A DNA stretch of 64,000 nucleotides. Origin: Erythrocercus mccallii. Its lineage: Eukaryota > Chordata > Aves > Passeriformes > Dicruridae. Shown here piece after piece: positions 12,561-24,720 of this stretch; the first letter of the stretch is position 1; each line of letters begins with the position of its first letter. Below the pieces are notes generated by a model. The model did not search any database. It had not been told where the DNA came from and worked only from the letters and a program-made list of their open reading frames with translations. The position numbers and the translations under genes were made by a program. The stretch lies in assembly GCA_013397435.1 (NCBI GenBank), contig VZRG01001634.1:1-64000 (forward strand), read 5' to 3'.

Positions 12561-15500
12561 TGATAACATAATTGAAGCAGTACATATGAAATAAATGGTC
12601 TGATCAACAAAAATCCCTGATCAATAACTTATTAATACAATGTCCATACAAGCACTTAACCTAGAACTGGCATCATTTTGCAGAAAGGAGTAGAAGACAA
12701 AAACACTGGCAAAATCATCCCAACTATTTTAGTGACATGAACAGCAGCAATTCTCCTGGGTAAGTCTAAATGACATCATCAGCCACTAATGAGCTTCCCT
12801 TTTCTAGACATCCACATTTCCATCACCCTAGTTGCAGTAGAAAGAGATTTTTGGAAATATAAGTTCAGTGTTAGGGAACCAGAGAAGCCAGAGATGTGAA
12901 AATTGGTCCCACCGAGTTTCATTCCTCTTGCAGAAAGATCAAAAAGGTCTGATTTTAACTGAGAAGCTCCACTCATCACTTAAGCTTGGAGATACCTTAC
13001 CTGCCTCTCCAACAAAAAAATTAACAAACAGATTTAGAATAAAATACAATACCTCATTACACATAGCATGCTTTATCTTTTAACTTTAGCCCAAAACATA
13101 TCAGCAGGAGATGCTAACAATTTTTATTTTAAAGGCAGGAAGAACTGTGGCAACCACCTCATCAGATCTGCTTGAGAGTATGTGGAATGCTCCCCAGCAA
13201 TTACTATACCAAAAGGAACAAAACGTGCCTGAATTAAAAGCACTCCTCTTAGAAAGCAAAGTCTTATTTAAAGACTGTGAGTAGTGATCAACAAATCACT
13301 TTCCTCAATAAATTACTGTAGCAGTTAATTAAAATGTATCCCTTATGTTCAGTTTTCTTGGCATCCAATATGGAGAGAGCAGACTTTGTTTTATCTTGTG
13401 TTACATCCAGGCAAAGTTTGGAAGGTCTGGCAGTAATTTTTCTCTACGAGAATGGATAAAAACTGGAGGCACCTTTCTGGTACACTGCCTGATGCTTCTA
13501 AACAATAAAAAAATAGGCACAAACGTTGCTTCCACTCCAACTTCTGCTAGTGGCTGGTGTCTGGAAATTTTTTGTGCTGCAGCTAACCACATGTGTCACT
13601 ACTTGTGCCAACATCTCTTCAATCACAGCCACCACCTGCCCTGGCTAGGGTGCTCCAGCCCAGGAGTCCCAACACATGCTGCCATCACACCTTCACCCTG
13701 TGCTGCAGAGAGATCTTTCTGTAGTAAATACCAAAGCTCTCTCATTTTCTTCACTTTTCCCTCCACACTGCATTTTCACCTGCTGAAAGATGCCCTGTTA
13801 TTGTCTCCTTGCTACCCTGAACAGGCTGAATTCTGCAAACTCTCCCAAAAGGGTAAAGATTTCAAAAGATCTGTGGGAAACAGGACAAAATAATCTCTTT
13901 GGTTTCCAACAGCCCAGCTTCTCCTATGGACTCCTTTTCCTCCTCCCTGCTCTCAGGTTACACAGACTCCCTCTCCCACTGCACAAGGGGGAAAGGTTGT
14001 CTCTGCCATGTCCAGCTGTGTGCAAGGACAGGAGGAATTGGCACTGCAGGAATGCCCCAGCCCAGTGTGGAGCCTTTCCTGAGCAGGGGTGGGCAGGGAT
14101 GGGTGGCCCATCCCTGTCCTGCTCTCCCTGCCCCAGCTGAGGCAGGGAAGGCAGCCCAGTGCCCTGGGCAACTCCAGGCTTTGCTGTATCTAAAACCTGC
14201 CCTGAAGCCACCCCCATGCAGACCCTATGATGTCAATGGGCCAGAGTCGTGTGTGTTGGGGCAAATCACATCAAAGCTACTTAGTACAGGGAACTTCTAT
14301 ATTTGTAATGTAACAGTGGCAACTTAAGTGCTCCAAGGTCCCTGGACTCACACATCTATCTTATGGAATTACTTGTCATCGAGGTGTCAAAGCCAGGAGC
14401 ATCAGGATGACAGTTTGTTAAAATGGGCAAGCTAAAAGATCCTGCTAAGTTAACACTTGAATAACTTATGAACCACTCATTTTAATATTTGATTTAAGTT
14501 TTAGGGAGTTGATTGCATGTGGAAGTGCAGGGCTTGACAATAAACAAAGGAGTCATTCATAGGGCAAAAGCTTTAAACCTTTTGCTTTAAACCAAACTTG
14601 CAGAATGATGGCAGGCTGTCTCTAGTTCTGAACCTGTTTGTCCCACAGCTGGTTTGAACACTGCTCCTGGGCATCTCCTACACAGCAACAGCTGGAATAT
14701 GTGAGAGCTCTGTGATCCAGATGTGCCTTTGTTTTGTACCATTGCTTTGCGTGCAGAAGTAATGTCAGCTACAACAAGAAAGGAGGTTCATCCACTACTC
14801 TCAGCCCTCAGCTTCCTGCCACCATCCCTGACAGCTCTTGCTGAACTGGGGGGCACCACTTTTGTTGGCAGAGCTGTTTGGAAGAGCCCTTCTTGTTTCA
14901 ATCAGAAGAAATGTCTGGGTAAGCCAAATGGAACAGGTCTGACAAGTCTGTGGGGCTGGGAGAGGGTGGCTGAGCTATCTCACATCATGGGTGCAGGGTT
15001 TTACCAATGCTTGGGCCCTTCTTTCCCATCAGACACTGTGCAAGCAGCCACTAAAACACAGCTGTGGCGTAAACAGGCAAGAATTAAGTGAAACTATCCA
15101 CACAGCTCCTCTTAAAAACACACACTCCCAGAGATTCCAGAAGAGTTAATAAAAGTCCAGAGGAGTTAGGAATACCAAAAGGCATTTTAGGAGGCAGAAC
15201 CCAGAATGACTTGCATTAAGAAAAAAAAGGATGCAGCAACAATCTCTCCCCTGATATTTATGTCCTTGCAGTCAGGCTTGATCCAGCTCAGCCTTTAGCT
15301 GGGTGATGATTAACACTTATTTGTGGGTTCCCATGGAGAAGTCATCCTTTTTCCACTTCTCCCCAGACTGGCTTTGCTCTTCTCTCCTCTCACCGTGACC
15401 TCAATTTCTGTCAGGCTGCTGGTTGAGTGTTCCTGACCTGCCCTGTACTCCCCAGGCTTCCCCCCCAGCCATCAAAATCTGTTCATTGTGGAAGAGCAAT

Positions 15501-15903
15501 CTCCTCCTTTCTGAGACCCCAGTGAGCCAAAAGTGCAGAAGCTGAAGAAGGAAAACAGGCAAATATTTCCTCTGCTGTCTGGTCACCTCCTATTCAAAGG
15601 GATGTAACTCAGTGCAATTACAGTGCAAGGAAAGACAAAAAGTCACTACCCATCATATGCACAAGAGATACAAACCACATCCAAGTTCTTAATACTCCCA
15701 GCGAGCAATTCTAGGCACTTGTGCACTGGTTTATGGCAGCATGGACAGGAACCGAAATGTATTTAGGAAGCTCCTATTAGAAACACTCTGTTTTCATCTA
15801 AAGGCCTCAGGCTCTGTTATGAATTGTTAAATAAATTAACAAATAAGATGATCTTTGCTATTTAGAGAGACGCAGAAGGAAATACAAGGAAAGAGACCAG
15901 AAC

Positions 15904-15933
15904 AGTGTAAGTAAGTGTAAGTAACAGTAGGTA
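15904..15933. repeat. 10-bp tandem repeat, three units
   Basis: Two identical AGTGTAAGTA units (15904-15913 and 15914-15923) are followed by a diverged third, ACAGTAGGTA. Each unit contains a GTAAGT- or GTAGGTA-like word, so the array also mimics a row of weak 5' splice sites. Confidence 0.9.
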
Positions 15934-16243
15934 AGAACACAGCTAAAGACAGACCAAGTGAAATTATGGTACAAAAAAGCTGGGACAAGGAAGGATATGG
16001 AGATACAGAGAGAATGCCATTGTCTTCAACTTCCAGGTCTCAAAAACGCCTGAGAGTAACAGCTCCATGAGTCAAAAATATCATCATAAATTCCTTGAAG
16101 TACTCACCTCTGCTTATTCCTGACTTTCATAATTTAAAACACACTGTATATGAAAATCTGTCACCCCAAATTTCATTTTATACTACAACATAATGAGTCA
16201 AAATGAAGAACAAAAAAGGAAGAAATCACAGAAATAAGAAAGA

Positions 16244-16270
16244 TCAGTTAACATTAGGTCAGTTAACATT
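16244..16270. repeat. 15-bp-period direct duplication
   Basis: TCAGTTAACATT occurs at 16244-16255 and again at 16259-16270, separated by AGG. Each copy contains a GTTAAC palindrome, which is half of an HNF1-like word. It is seen directly in the sequence, and no function is inferred. Confidence 0.9.
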
Positions 16271-18196
16271 CCAAATAATTGGTTTGAAAAATTCTTTGAA
16301 AGCAGCCAGCTTCTGACAGTTGGGGTTTTTTTAACACAGTGAGATTTTTCTAAATAAACTACCATGTTCATTATTTTTTGACTGTTTGACTTCAAGTAAA
16401 CCTCATTTTAAGCAGATTGTATTGCAATTAGATCAAATAACTTTTGGAAAGCATGGAAAAAGACCTACACCACTGAACTCTGAGGGAGACAGGTTTGCCT
16501 TAGACCAGTGAATTAATATGCTTCAATAAGTCCATTCTTGTTTGTGAGGAAGTTGCTGATATTTCCTGCAATCAGACCCTGCATGACCCTTAACAAATAG
16601 AATGCAGCTAAAAGATTTGCCCTTGCAGTGTAGATTTCTAAGCAACATTTTTCACTGTCACGATGCAAATTCAGCATCAAGGCAAATGTCCCAGGATGGA
16701 TTCAGTTATGGGACTCTTATCTGATCATTTGGCTGTGGCTGCAGGTGCTCCACTTGAGCAGCACATCAGGATGTCTGAGAGCTGACAGTGCCTGCATGTA
16801 CAACCAAGAATCTGTAGGCAAGCTGGCCAACAGCACAGCCCCATTTTCCATTGGCTGTATATTCCTGGTTGGGATCTTCCTGGAACTGCTAGACCATGGG
16901 GCAGATTATTCTTTTGTTTCCCTAAAACGTATTTCACCCCAAACACACCATGTACAGCATGAGATGACAACATCCTTAAAGATATTGTTTTGCACAGAAG
17001 AATTTGTGACTCATCGAGAAGAAAGGTGAGTTCTGCTGAATGCATAATGTCAATTTTGACAGGAAATCTATGTTTCCTCTAAGAGGCAGAGTATCAAATT
17101 AGCAAAGACAGCACAGTTCCAGAAAACTGCAGCTCAGCAGCTAACTTATGCAAGTGATTAACTTGGTATAAGTGACCTGAAAGTTCCACCTCCTGAGGAA
17201 CACTCACATCTGTAATAAACCCAGAGTGATCAAGGTGCCTGAGTCTCCCTGACTGTACATCACTGGTGCAGGGCTGTGCTGGGGCAGATCCACCTGGATG
17301 TAGGGTCAAATGGGGTGGCACAGCAAAAGGAGGTGTTGCAAATGCCCGTGCACCTCTTGAGCTCTATTTTTAAATGTCAGCAATCAGCAAGGATGGTAGT
17401 GCTGTGGCTTTGCCTCCACCCTCACAATACAGCTGAAAAACCACAAATGATGGGGAATTTCAACAGATCCTTGTGTCTGTGTAACCACTACCGAGGAAGG
17501 ACACTGGCAGCCCAGTGCTGGTATCCAGCCAGCAGGTGCATTACCTCAGACCCCACAGAGGGCTTCAGGAGTTCTGCAGCTACACAAATGACAGCCTTTC
17601 CCTTCCAGCCTGCAGTCTCTGAACAGACTAACTTACCTTTTTAAAGTATTAATGAAGTGCTCTGCTCACTTAATGAAAGCAAGTTTTCTCTACTGAGTGA
17701 GCTGGGGCCTTGGCAAGCCAATTAGTACAAGACTTTGCAGCTCCTACCAATGTTATTTAGTGCTGTTCTAGAAAGTGCTCACTGACTGAGCTTTCTGGTG
17801 AGCTGGCAGAAACCAAATTGCCAAAAATAATTTTCCCCCGAGGGCACAATCCACTTTGATATGTTTTCTATTCTGAAAAATATAACAAGTGTTTCAGAAC
17901 TGCCACTGATTCTTAATGTGCTGGGCTGTTATTAAAGAACCAGTCTCAGATTTCAGCTTGACATCCCTTGTTTAGAAATCATTTGCCTTGAAATACACAA
18001 AAATGTATCATTTAAGTGAATAACAATGTAACACAACACAAGTATATACATACAGTGTATATTAACCTCAAGATATTTTAAAACTCTAAAGCAGCAAGAT
18101 ACAAGGGAGGGCAATAAGAATTCCAGGATTTTTAGGAATCCAGAAAGAGGAGAAATAAGAAATAAAATATTAAGTTTTAGGACAGCTCACAGAAGA

Positions 18197-18740
18197 TGTT
18201 ATCACAGCAGCCCTCTTGTTAGAGGGTAGAAATGAGCTGAGACACAGACTTCCTGTTTATCACAGCATGAAAAGGGTCCTGGTTTATTCCTCTTCACAGC
18301 TCAGCCATCCCTACTCCAGCCATTCCCTGACTCTGGCTGCAGCAGCTCCTGCTGCAGGTTTCCCTTGCAGCCTCTGGCTGCTGGGTATTTCCTGCTGAAC
18401 TCTGCCTGCAGGGAGCAGTTTGCAGCCTCTGACTGCAGCTTTTACCCCGCTAGACTGGGACTGCAGGTTCCAACAACAGCTCTGACTGCACACCCACACT
18501 GACCTCACTGCAGGGATTCTCTCTCCTCAGGATGCTTCTTCTTCATGGTCCTCTCCTTCCCTCTTCCTCAAGGTTCCTCCTCCATGATGATCCTCTCACC
18601 ATCTAACCCGCCCCCCCTTATCACACTTACCTTTATTGGATACAGCTGTGACTCATCAGGAGGGAGGCTGTGTTGGGTAATTAACACAGATGTTACTTAC
18701 CAGGGGCAAGGTCACCCTTCTCCTACAGATGTGGTTGATT
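18197..18740 (-). repeat. CTGCAG-rich block, possible old LTR on the minus strand
   Basis: 18320-18510 is a run of imperfect CTCTG(G/A)CTGCAG units, including a perfect 9-bp-arm hairpin, CTGCAGCAG/CTGCTGCAG (18337-18357). On the minus strand there are two AATAAA signals (TTTATT at 18632-18637 and 18283-18288 on plus). The word AGATGTTA occurs on both sides of the block, just after 18190 and near 18688. The GC-rich repetitive interior with minus-strand poly(A) signals resembles an avian LTR. However, I could not define clean TG...CA ends, and the LTR reading is an inference. Alternatives are a low-complexity GC-rich region or another repeat class. Confidence 0.3.
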
Positions 18741-19039
18741 TCATGCAGCAGAAGTTGTCCCTGCTTTCAGTCATTAAAGTGAATAAACAAGCACAGACCA
18801 GGGAAACGAACCCAAGACACCTTAGGGAGCAATGTCCCATCACAGTGCCTCCTGACCCCTAAATCCTGCTGCCATGCCATGCTCCAGTGCCCTGAGGCTT
18901 TCATGCCAGTTAAGTCAGAGATTTGTGTGCTGCCTCTCTGTGCATTTCATCCTCAGCTCTCCATTACCAAAGGAAGGTCTCAAGGCTGCTATAGCTGATA
19001 GCTGCCATTTTAGACAAGAAAAGGAGTTGGAGAAGAATA

Positions 19040-19060
19040 AAAACAAACAAACAAATCAAA
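19040..19060. repeat. (AAAC)n short microsatellite
   Basis: A short run of AAAC units degenerating into AAATC and AAACCC. It is a minor simple repeat. Confidence 0.8.
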
Positions 19061-19095
19061 CCCAAAACATCCTAGAAAACCTCACTCAAAGTTAG

Positions 19096-19452
19096 TGCCT
19101 AACATAAACTGCATAATCCGGAACTACTTGGCCAGATCATCCTGCCAGATTGTCCTGCCCTGCGTGGAAACCTGGAAAAGGGCCTTGCTGTTGATCCACA
19201 TATCAAAGTACAGAGCAGAGTGAAGCTGCTCTGAGGTACAGCGGGAAGTTTTTCTGAGGATCAGGAGACAGCTGGGGTGATGGAAGCACTGAGCAGGAGT
19301 CTGCAGTCTCACAGCCCGCCTGCCAGGCAATCAGAGCCTGTCAATAAACCAATACCCTGCCTGCCCCAGCCCTCCTCGTTCTCCATCCCACCGCCTGGAC
19401 TGCAGATCCTTTGTATTCCCTGAATCGCCTCTCGGCTTGAGCTACTCAGGCA
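19096..19452 (+). mobile_element. Candidate solo LTR of an endogenous retrovirus
   Basis: A 357-bp segment begins TGCCTAACAT and ends CTACTCAGGCA. The termini are therefore TG...CA with a 5-bp inverted repeat, TGCCT/AGGCA, as in retroviral LTRs. One AATAAA (19343-19348) lies about 105 bp before the 3' end, followed by a C/T-rich stretch, as in an R-U5 arrangement. CpG content is higher than in the flanks, especially in the last 70 bp. The length fits avian solo LTRs. No clean target-site duplication is seen; AGTTA occurs near both ends but not immediately adjacent. No internal retroviral genes flank it, so it would be a solo LTR left by recombination. The family is not assigned. Confidence 0.45.
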
Positions 19453-20525
19453 CAGAGTTAACAAAACTCAAGCATGAGTTCATGCAGCTCTGTCTCTGTG
19501 AAGGGAAGGGAGGAGGAAGCAGAATGCAGAATGCACAGATAATGCTGTTGCCTTACCATGGGCCTTTCTCAAAGCTATTGATTTTCTGTCACAGCTCTTT
19601 ACTGAAATCACAGCATGGCCTTCTGGCTGACTGAGATGCATTTTTGTGTACACATGCTCCCTGGTGTCTCTATATTATCACATTATCCTCACATGCCAAT
19701 TCTCAGCATCCCTGTCACCACTAGAAGCTGACACACAGGTTTCCTATATAAAAACATAAAGCTGCAATAAATCCCAGTCTAGCTTAAACTAAACCCATTG
19801 CTGCTGATTCTTATTCATAGTACCTTATTCCCAGCATCCAAATTCTCCCTCTCCTTGTTTGTCTCACTTCGAGGGAAAATGCTGTTTACTGAGAAGCTGT
19901 GCTAAAGTTCTAATTAACACATGTTGCACTGAGCAAAAAAGTACACCAGCAAATAGACCTGTTTTAAGCCTATTTTTAAATCATATTACATTCAAGACAT
20001 GCTCCCTCTGTTGTGCAGACCCACACAGTCACGTAGGGCTCACTGCCTGTTTCAACTGCTGGCTGTTTCCCAAATTTTCCCTCCCTTCCTATCTTATTCT
20101 TTGCCCATAGAGATAACAAAAGAGCTATTTCCACAGTCAAGAGAGGCTCCTTGCTGAGCCAAAAGAATAAGGCCTAGTTAGAGGAAAATACTCTCAGACA
20201 CAGGTGTGCAAGGGACATCATAATTACAGTCAGAATAGGTGGCCTGCAAATTGCCTGGCATTTGTAATTAACAGTGCTCTCTAATGAAGACTACTCTGTG
20301 TGCCATTACTACCTAATAACGCTTCATAGCTGCATGCACAAAGCTTTATTTCACTGAGAAAATGAGGATCAAATATTCACAGAAGTATTCCACCCTAGAG
20401 TGCAAGATCCTCCAGTCAGGGATTGTGGGTTATTTAAATATCAATCAAAATGAATTTGTTCTTGAACACTAGTTTACCACTGAGATACAAGCCAAGCTAA
20501 AAGGAGCTGCATAATGGAAATCTTT
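19453..20525. other. Non-coding unique DNA
   Basis: There is no gene or dispersed repeat that I recognise. The part at 20221-20340 is dense in TAAT/ATTA homeodomain-type words and is treated as a candidate regulatory element in the findings. The remainder is ordinary AT-rich sequence. Confidence 0.65.
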
Positions 20526-21588
20526 TCTGGAACCTGATGAGATGCATCTGCAGGTCCTGAGGGAACTGGCAGAGGATGTGGCTAAGCTACAATCCATCAT
20601 ATCTGAGAAGTCATGGCAGTTCAGTGAAGATCCCACCGACTGGAAAAGGGGATATATAACCCCCATTTTTTAAAAAGGAGGAAAGGAAAACCTGGAGCAC
20701 TGCAGGTTGGTCAGGCTCACCTTGGTGCCCAACAGGATCATGCTAAGGCACGTAGGGACATAACTGGTGACAGCCACCATGGTACCTGACAAATTTGATG
20801 GCAAACTGTGACAGAGTTACAGTGTTAGTGGGTAAGGGAAAAGCAACTGATGGCATCTGCTTGGGCTTGTGCAAAGGATTTGACGCTGTCTTGTTAGATG
20901 CCTTTGTGTCTAAACCAGAGAGACATTGCTAAGAAAAAAGGATTAAACCTGGAAGATTTGGTGAGCAGGGAATAGTTTCACTCAAAGTGACCTGGCAGCT
21001 GGGAATGCTAAGGATGTGAGTGTGGGAAAAAGCTAGGATGAGCTAAACCTGAGAGATCCTGTGTCCCCATGAGCCTGTGTCCTTGTGTCCCTCTGCCTCC
21101 TGTTGTTGCTGGTGAGGCAATGAAATAAATCTGTTCTTTGTACTGCAGCTGGGGCTTGGTGCTTGCCCTGGTTGCCTCCATGTGTCCATTCGCACACCCA
21201 TGGATTTGATGTGTGGATAAGGAATTGGCTGGATGGTCACCTTCCAAGAGCTGTGGCCAATGACTCAAAGTCCAAGAGGAGAGCAGTGATAAATCCATGC
21301 CTTGGCGTTTGGCACTGGGAACAGCACCGATATCTTTGTTGGTGACACTGACAGTGGGATCAGTGCACCCTCAGCAGGTTTGCTGATGACCAAAGCTGTG
21401 TGGTGTGATGCACACACTGGAGGGGAGAGATGCCATCCAGAGGGACCTGGACAGGCTTCAGAACTGGGTCTGTGTGAAACTCATGATGACTGCTTATTCC
21501 TGAAGACAGGAAAGTTCTTCAGCAGGTTCCTCCTCTCCTGAGCTCAGCTGGACTCAATCTGAAGCTTAACTGATTCTATGAATTATGG
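20526..21588 (+). mobile_element. Degenerate CR1 LINE (ORF2 remnant and 3' end), interrupted
   Basis: Homology to CR1 ORF2 starts near 20526 in the sense orientation. A continuous frame from 20530 shows the reverse-transcriptase words DEMH...LREL and DWKRGYITPIF, then hits a stop at 20671. Further downstream are a motif-A-like GFDAV (about 20875-20890) and a motif-C-like FADD (21379-21390), in different frames after several indels. The words GGAATTGGCTGGATGGTCAC and CCATCCAGAGGGACCTGGAC are typical CR1. The copy skips much of the normal C-terminal and 3' UTR sequence and ends with CTGATTCTATGAAT, a CR1 3' terminus. A foreign segment (20927-21196) sits between the motif-A and GGAATTGG regions. 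The copy is dead. Confidence 0.9.
20927..21196 (+). mobile_element. Candidate solo LTR nested in CR1
   Basis: CR1 homology stops near 20926 (after AGAGAGACAT) and resumes at about 21199 (CATGGATTTGATG). The roughly 270 bp between begins TGCTAAGAAA and ends TTCGCACA, giving TG...CA ends. It has an AATAAA at 21124-21129 about 70 bp before the end, followed by a T/G-rich stretch, as in an LTR R-U5. ACAT before and CCAT after may be a decayed 4-bp target duplication. The resemblance to songbird ERV LTRs is from memory; family and exact ends are uncertain. Alternatives are a rearranged CR1 segment or another short retroposon. Confidence 0.45.
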
Positions 21589-24500
21589 CAGAAAGGACAA
21601 GAGGCTCAGTTGCAGCAGCTAGTACAGGTTTTATCTCAGAGTTTATAAGTCACTTTGCAGAAAGTGTAAAACACTTTTAGGTTCTGCTGGTGCCAGAGAA
21701 TCACCATTAATGTCAGCCTTTAATGTATCCAGGGTTAATAGAATTGAGGAAATTCCAGCGTAAGGATATCAGCTACTTGCTCGTTTCCAATTCAAATGTT
21801 ATTCTGATGAGGTCAGGGCCTAATTGTAGAAGGACACAAAGAATTATGATAAAAACATTTCCCCATTTCTTAAGAAAGAATGATAGCAATGATTAGCATT
21901 TGCATCACAGTTAGTGTCAAAGTACCCCAGGCACTTCCCAAAGCACATCTCTGTCCCAGGGTGTGTACTCAGCACTCCTGGAGGTCAGCAGCACCACTGC
22001 ATCCTGCACCTGCCCTTCCTCCTCCTCACAGGCAGCACTGGCAGGGCTCAGGGTGCAATGTTGTGCATTCATGGGGCAAGCAAATCCAACGGGCTCTGGA
22101 AGTTCCTGGGGCTACCTGGCTTTCTCCAAACCTCCTGCAGGACTGACTTCCTGTCCCTTTGGCAGTACCCAAATAGCCCCACTGGAGCAACTCCAGTCAG
22201 CCAGGGCTGCAGAATGCCCTGACATAATCAGCTTTGCACAGCTCATTGTGAGAGAAGACAAAATATGACACAGATGGAGGAGAGAAAACCTGGCTTATCC
22301 ATACCGATTTTGGTGGTTTTCTGACAAATCCTGCCAATCCAAATCTTAGCCAAAATGGTTTTAAATAGTAGCACAAAGTTATAAGGAAAATGCAGTGTCT
22401 GGCCATACCAAGGGATTAGTTTTGTCAGGACAAAACCTCCTACAGCTGACTTAATAACTTGGCAAAAGTACCGTAAATAAAGGCAACACTGAATCTGCCA
22501 ATTCCCAGCTTGTCTGGCTCCTCCACAACCAACAAACCACAAATGTAATTACAGACAGTTAAAATGCAAAGAGCAGGAGGCCATTCCCTAAAAGGCACAA
22601 TTACTGTGCCCCTAGAGGCTGGGTTTAAGTCTACACCCTGAATTAATTTCCATTCATTTCCATCTGAAATTCGTTTGGCTTTCCCAAGATGTAAGTTTGA
22701 GATGTTTCCAATTTATCTGAGACTTCATCCTGAAGGAACTTGCAGTACACACTTCAGTGACATGTTTAAGTCCCTCATTCCCATGACATTTGGCAATACT
22801 CAGCTTTCCATGAGGCAGGCTTCTGAACAGCCCAAAATAAAGATCTTGTTTTCGGCATCTTAATTTAGTGTTTTCAGTATCAGTGAGTGTTGCTGTATCT
22901 CAAAAAATAAACTATTTATTTGCAGGAACATGTTGCTAATCCTATGTATCTGTTGGCTGCAGGGCCCAAAGATGCTCCTATGAACATCTAATCTTGTTTG
23001 CTGTATAAAAATGATAAGAATTTCACCACAAGCACTTGCATTCCTCAGAACATTTCTTGGTTTTTGAATAGAAGCACACATACACATTCAGCACAGAAAC
23101 AAGCTTGAATCCAGCTAGACAAATGTTGTAAGAACAACAGAGGGAAACAAATGAAACAAACAGTCCTTTCACATTGCCCATGCAGTGGAAGAAGTGAGCT
23201 CATGGGAATGCTTTTGGCTCTCAGAAGAGAACAAGAAGGGTTGCTAATAATCCAAAAATTATCCCCAAAATTGTCCCTGTGCTGCTCAACTCCCTGAAAG
23301 CTGCTCACTGATAGGTGTTCACACCATTTAACCTTGGACATTCTCAGTTTGATACCTCCATGTGCAGTTACTGAAAAGAGAGGCAGGTTCCTCAAATGGA
23401 TTCTCTGTATCGCCCTCCAGAAGCCTCATTTTCCTTCAGGGTACCCAGGTTCTTTAGAACTATTCTAAGAACACCCTTTATTGTTTCACTTTCTGGCTCT
23501 TGGGCAGAACATGTATTGTTCCTTCACAGTAGGTAATTTATTCAGAGGCATTTTCCAAGTCAGAGGAGCTACTGCCAGCCCCAGCTGAGCTTCTTGGTAA
23601 ATTTGCCCTGTGCAGAACAGCAAATACAGAGAGGACAAGGCAGAGGAGGGTTCAGCTGCCCCAGTAAAGCACACTCTGGGGCTACACAAACTCCTCAGCT
23701 TCCCTAGAACAAAAGGCGTTTAAAATGGGGGGGAGGGAGTCTTTTATAAATCTGGACACAGATGGTCCCTGTGTGTACTGTACTTTCATCTACATTTTTC
23801 CCAAGGCCACAGAGGAGCCGAGCCTGATGCTGGTTTGGAGAGGGCCAGACCATTTCTGCCACTGGCTAGGAGGAGCAGTGCTGAGCAGGGAGCAACCACA
23901 GCCGTGCTGCTTCCACCTGCACGCAGGAACACCCACAGGAGGCACCAGCTGCAGAGCCTCATGGGCTGCCTGCAGAAATAACCAGGCTGCTCTCAGGAAT
24001 CACTGCCAGAGCGGCACACCCTCACACCTAACCTGACTGGGGGCCAGACAACACCACACGTCACAACCAAGGTCAGCGATGCTTTGATACTTTCCCTACT
24101 TTTCCTCCTTCAGCCCATGAGAAAAGTTGCAGTAAACCTGTTCTTTCCAGACATTCTCAAGGCACAAACAGAAATCAAAAATGTCCCATTGCTGTCTAAG
24201 TCCTCCTGGTTAAATCCTGCTAGAGTGTATCTGTACACTTCACTCAAAAGCCCCACTAAAGCAGAGTAGATCTATGCCAAACGAGCATATGACACAGTTT
24301 CTTTCTTGTCTTTATGCACCCTTACCACAGACATACCAAGCACCTGTTTGAGAAGCCTGTGCTTTGCAGAACAGTTACAAAGAGCATTACTAAAAAAAAC
24401 AGTTTCCATTATTCACAAAAGCCTATATAAGTTACCAGGCTGGTATTTCAGTCATTCAGTGTTATCTTCTGCCAGAAACATACAAGTTAATGTGACCTTT

Positions 24501-24720
24501 TACAACATCTACCCTTAAGGTGCCTCCAAGCTATGATGGGATTACCAAATTTGAAATCTGCTGAGGCAGATGAAACATTTCCTATTAGAATGACCCGAAA
24601 ACTACAGGGTGTGCCCATGTATTCCCTCAAAATCCTTATTCAGTGGGTTTCAGTGGTTTTTTCCTGCTCTGCTGATTTGCAGACCCTTAAGCATTTCCCT
24701 TTGGATCCTCCAATGTCAGC

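Larger units (their letters stand above)
12001..18180. other. Non-coding unique DNA, AT-rich with one GC-richer patch
   Basis: 12000-13340 is strongly AT-rich with a hairpin at 12531-12560. A chance-length ATG frame runs 13345-13893. 13890-14330 is GC-richer, with overlapping frames on both strands and no motif. Short tandem repeats lie at 15904-15933 and 16244-16270. A SOX/FOX/TCF-like motif cluster lies near 14537-14550. 17640-17900 contains paired TTGGC/GCCAA words and resembles unique regulatory DNA. No exon, RNA gene or dispersed repeat is recognised. Confidence 0.65.

Noticed and set aside
13345..13893. 182-codon ATG ORF on plus
   Set aside because: Weak start context (C at -3, T at +4), no domain, no poly(A) signal close to the stop, and a length only a little beyond the chance maximum for 64 kb. 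An antisense frame also overlaps.
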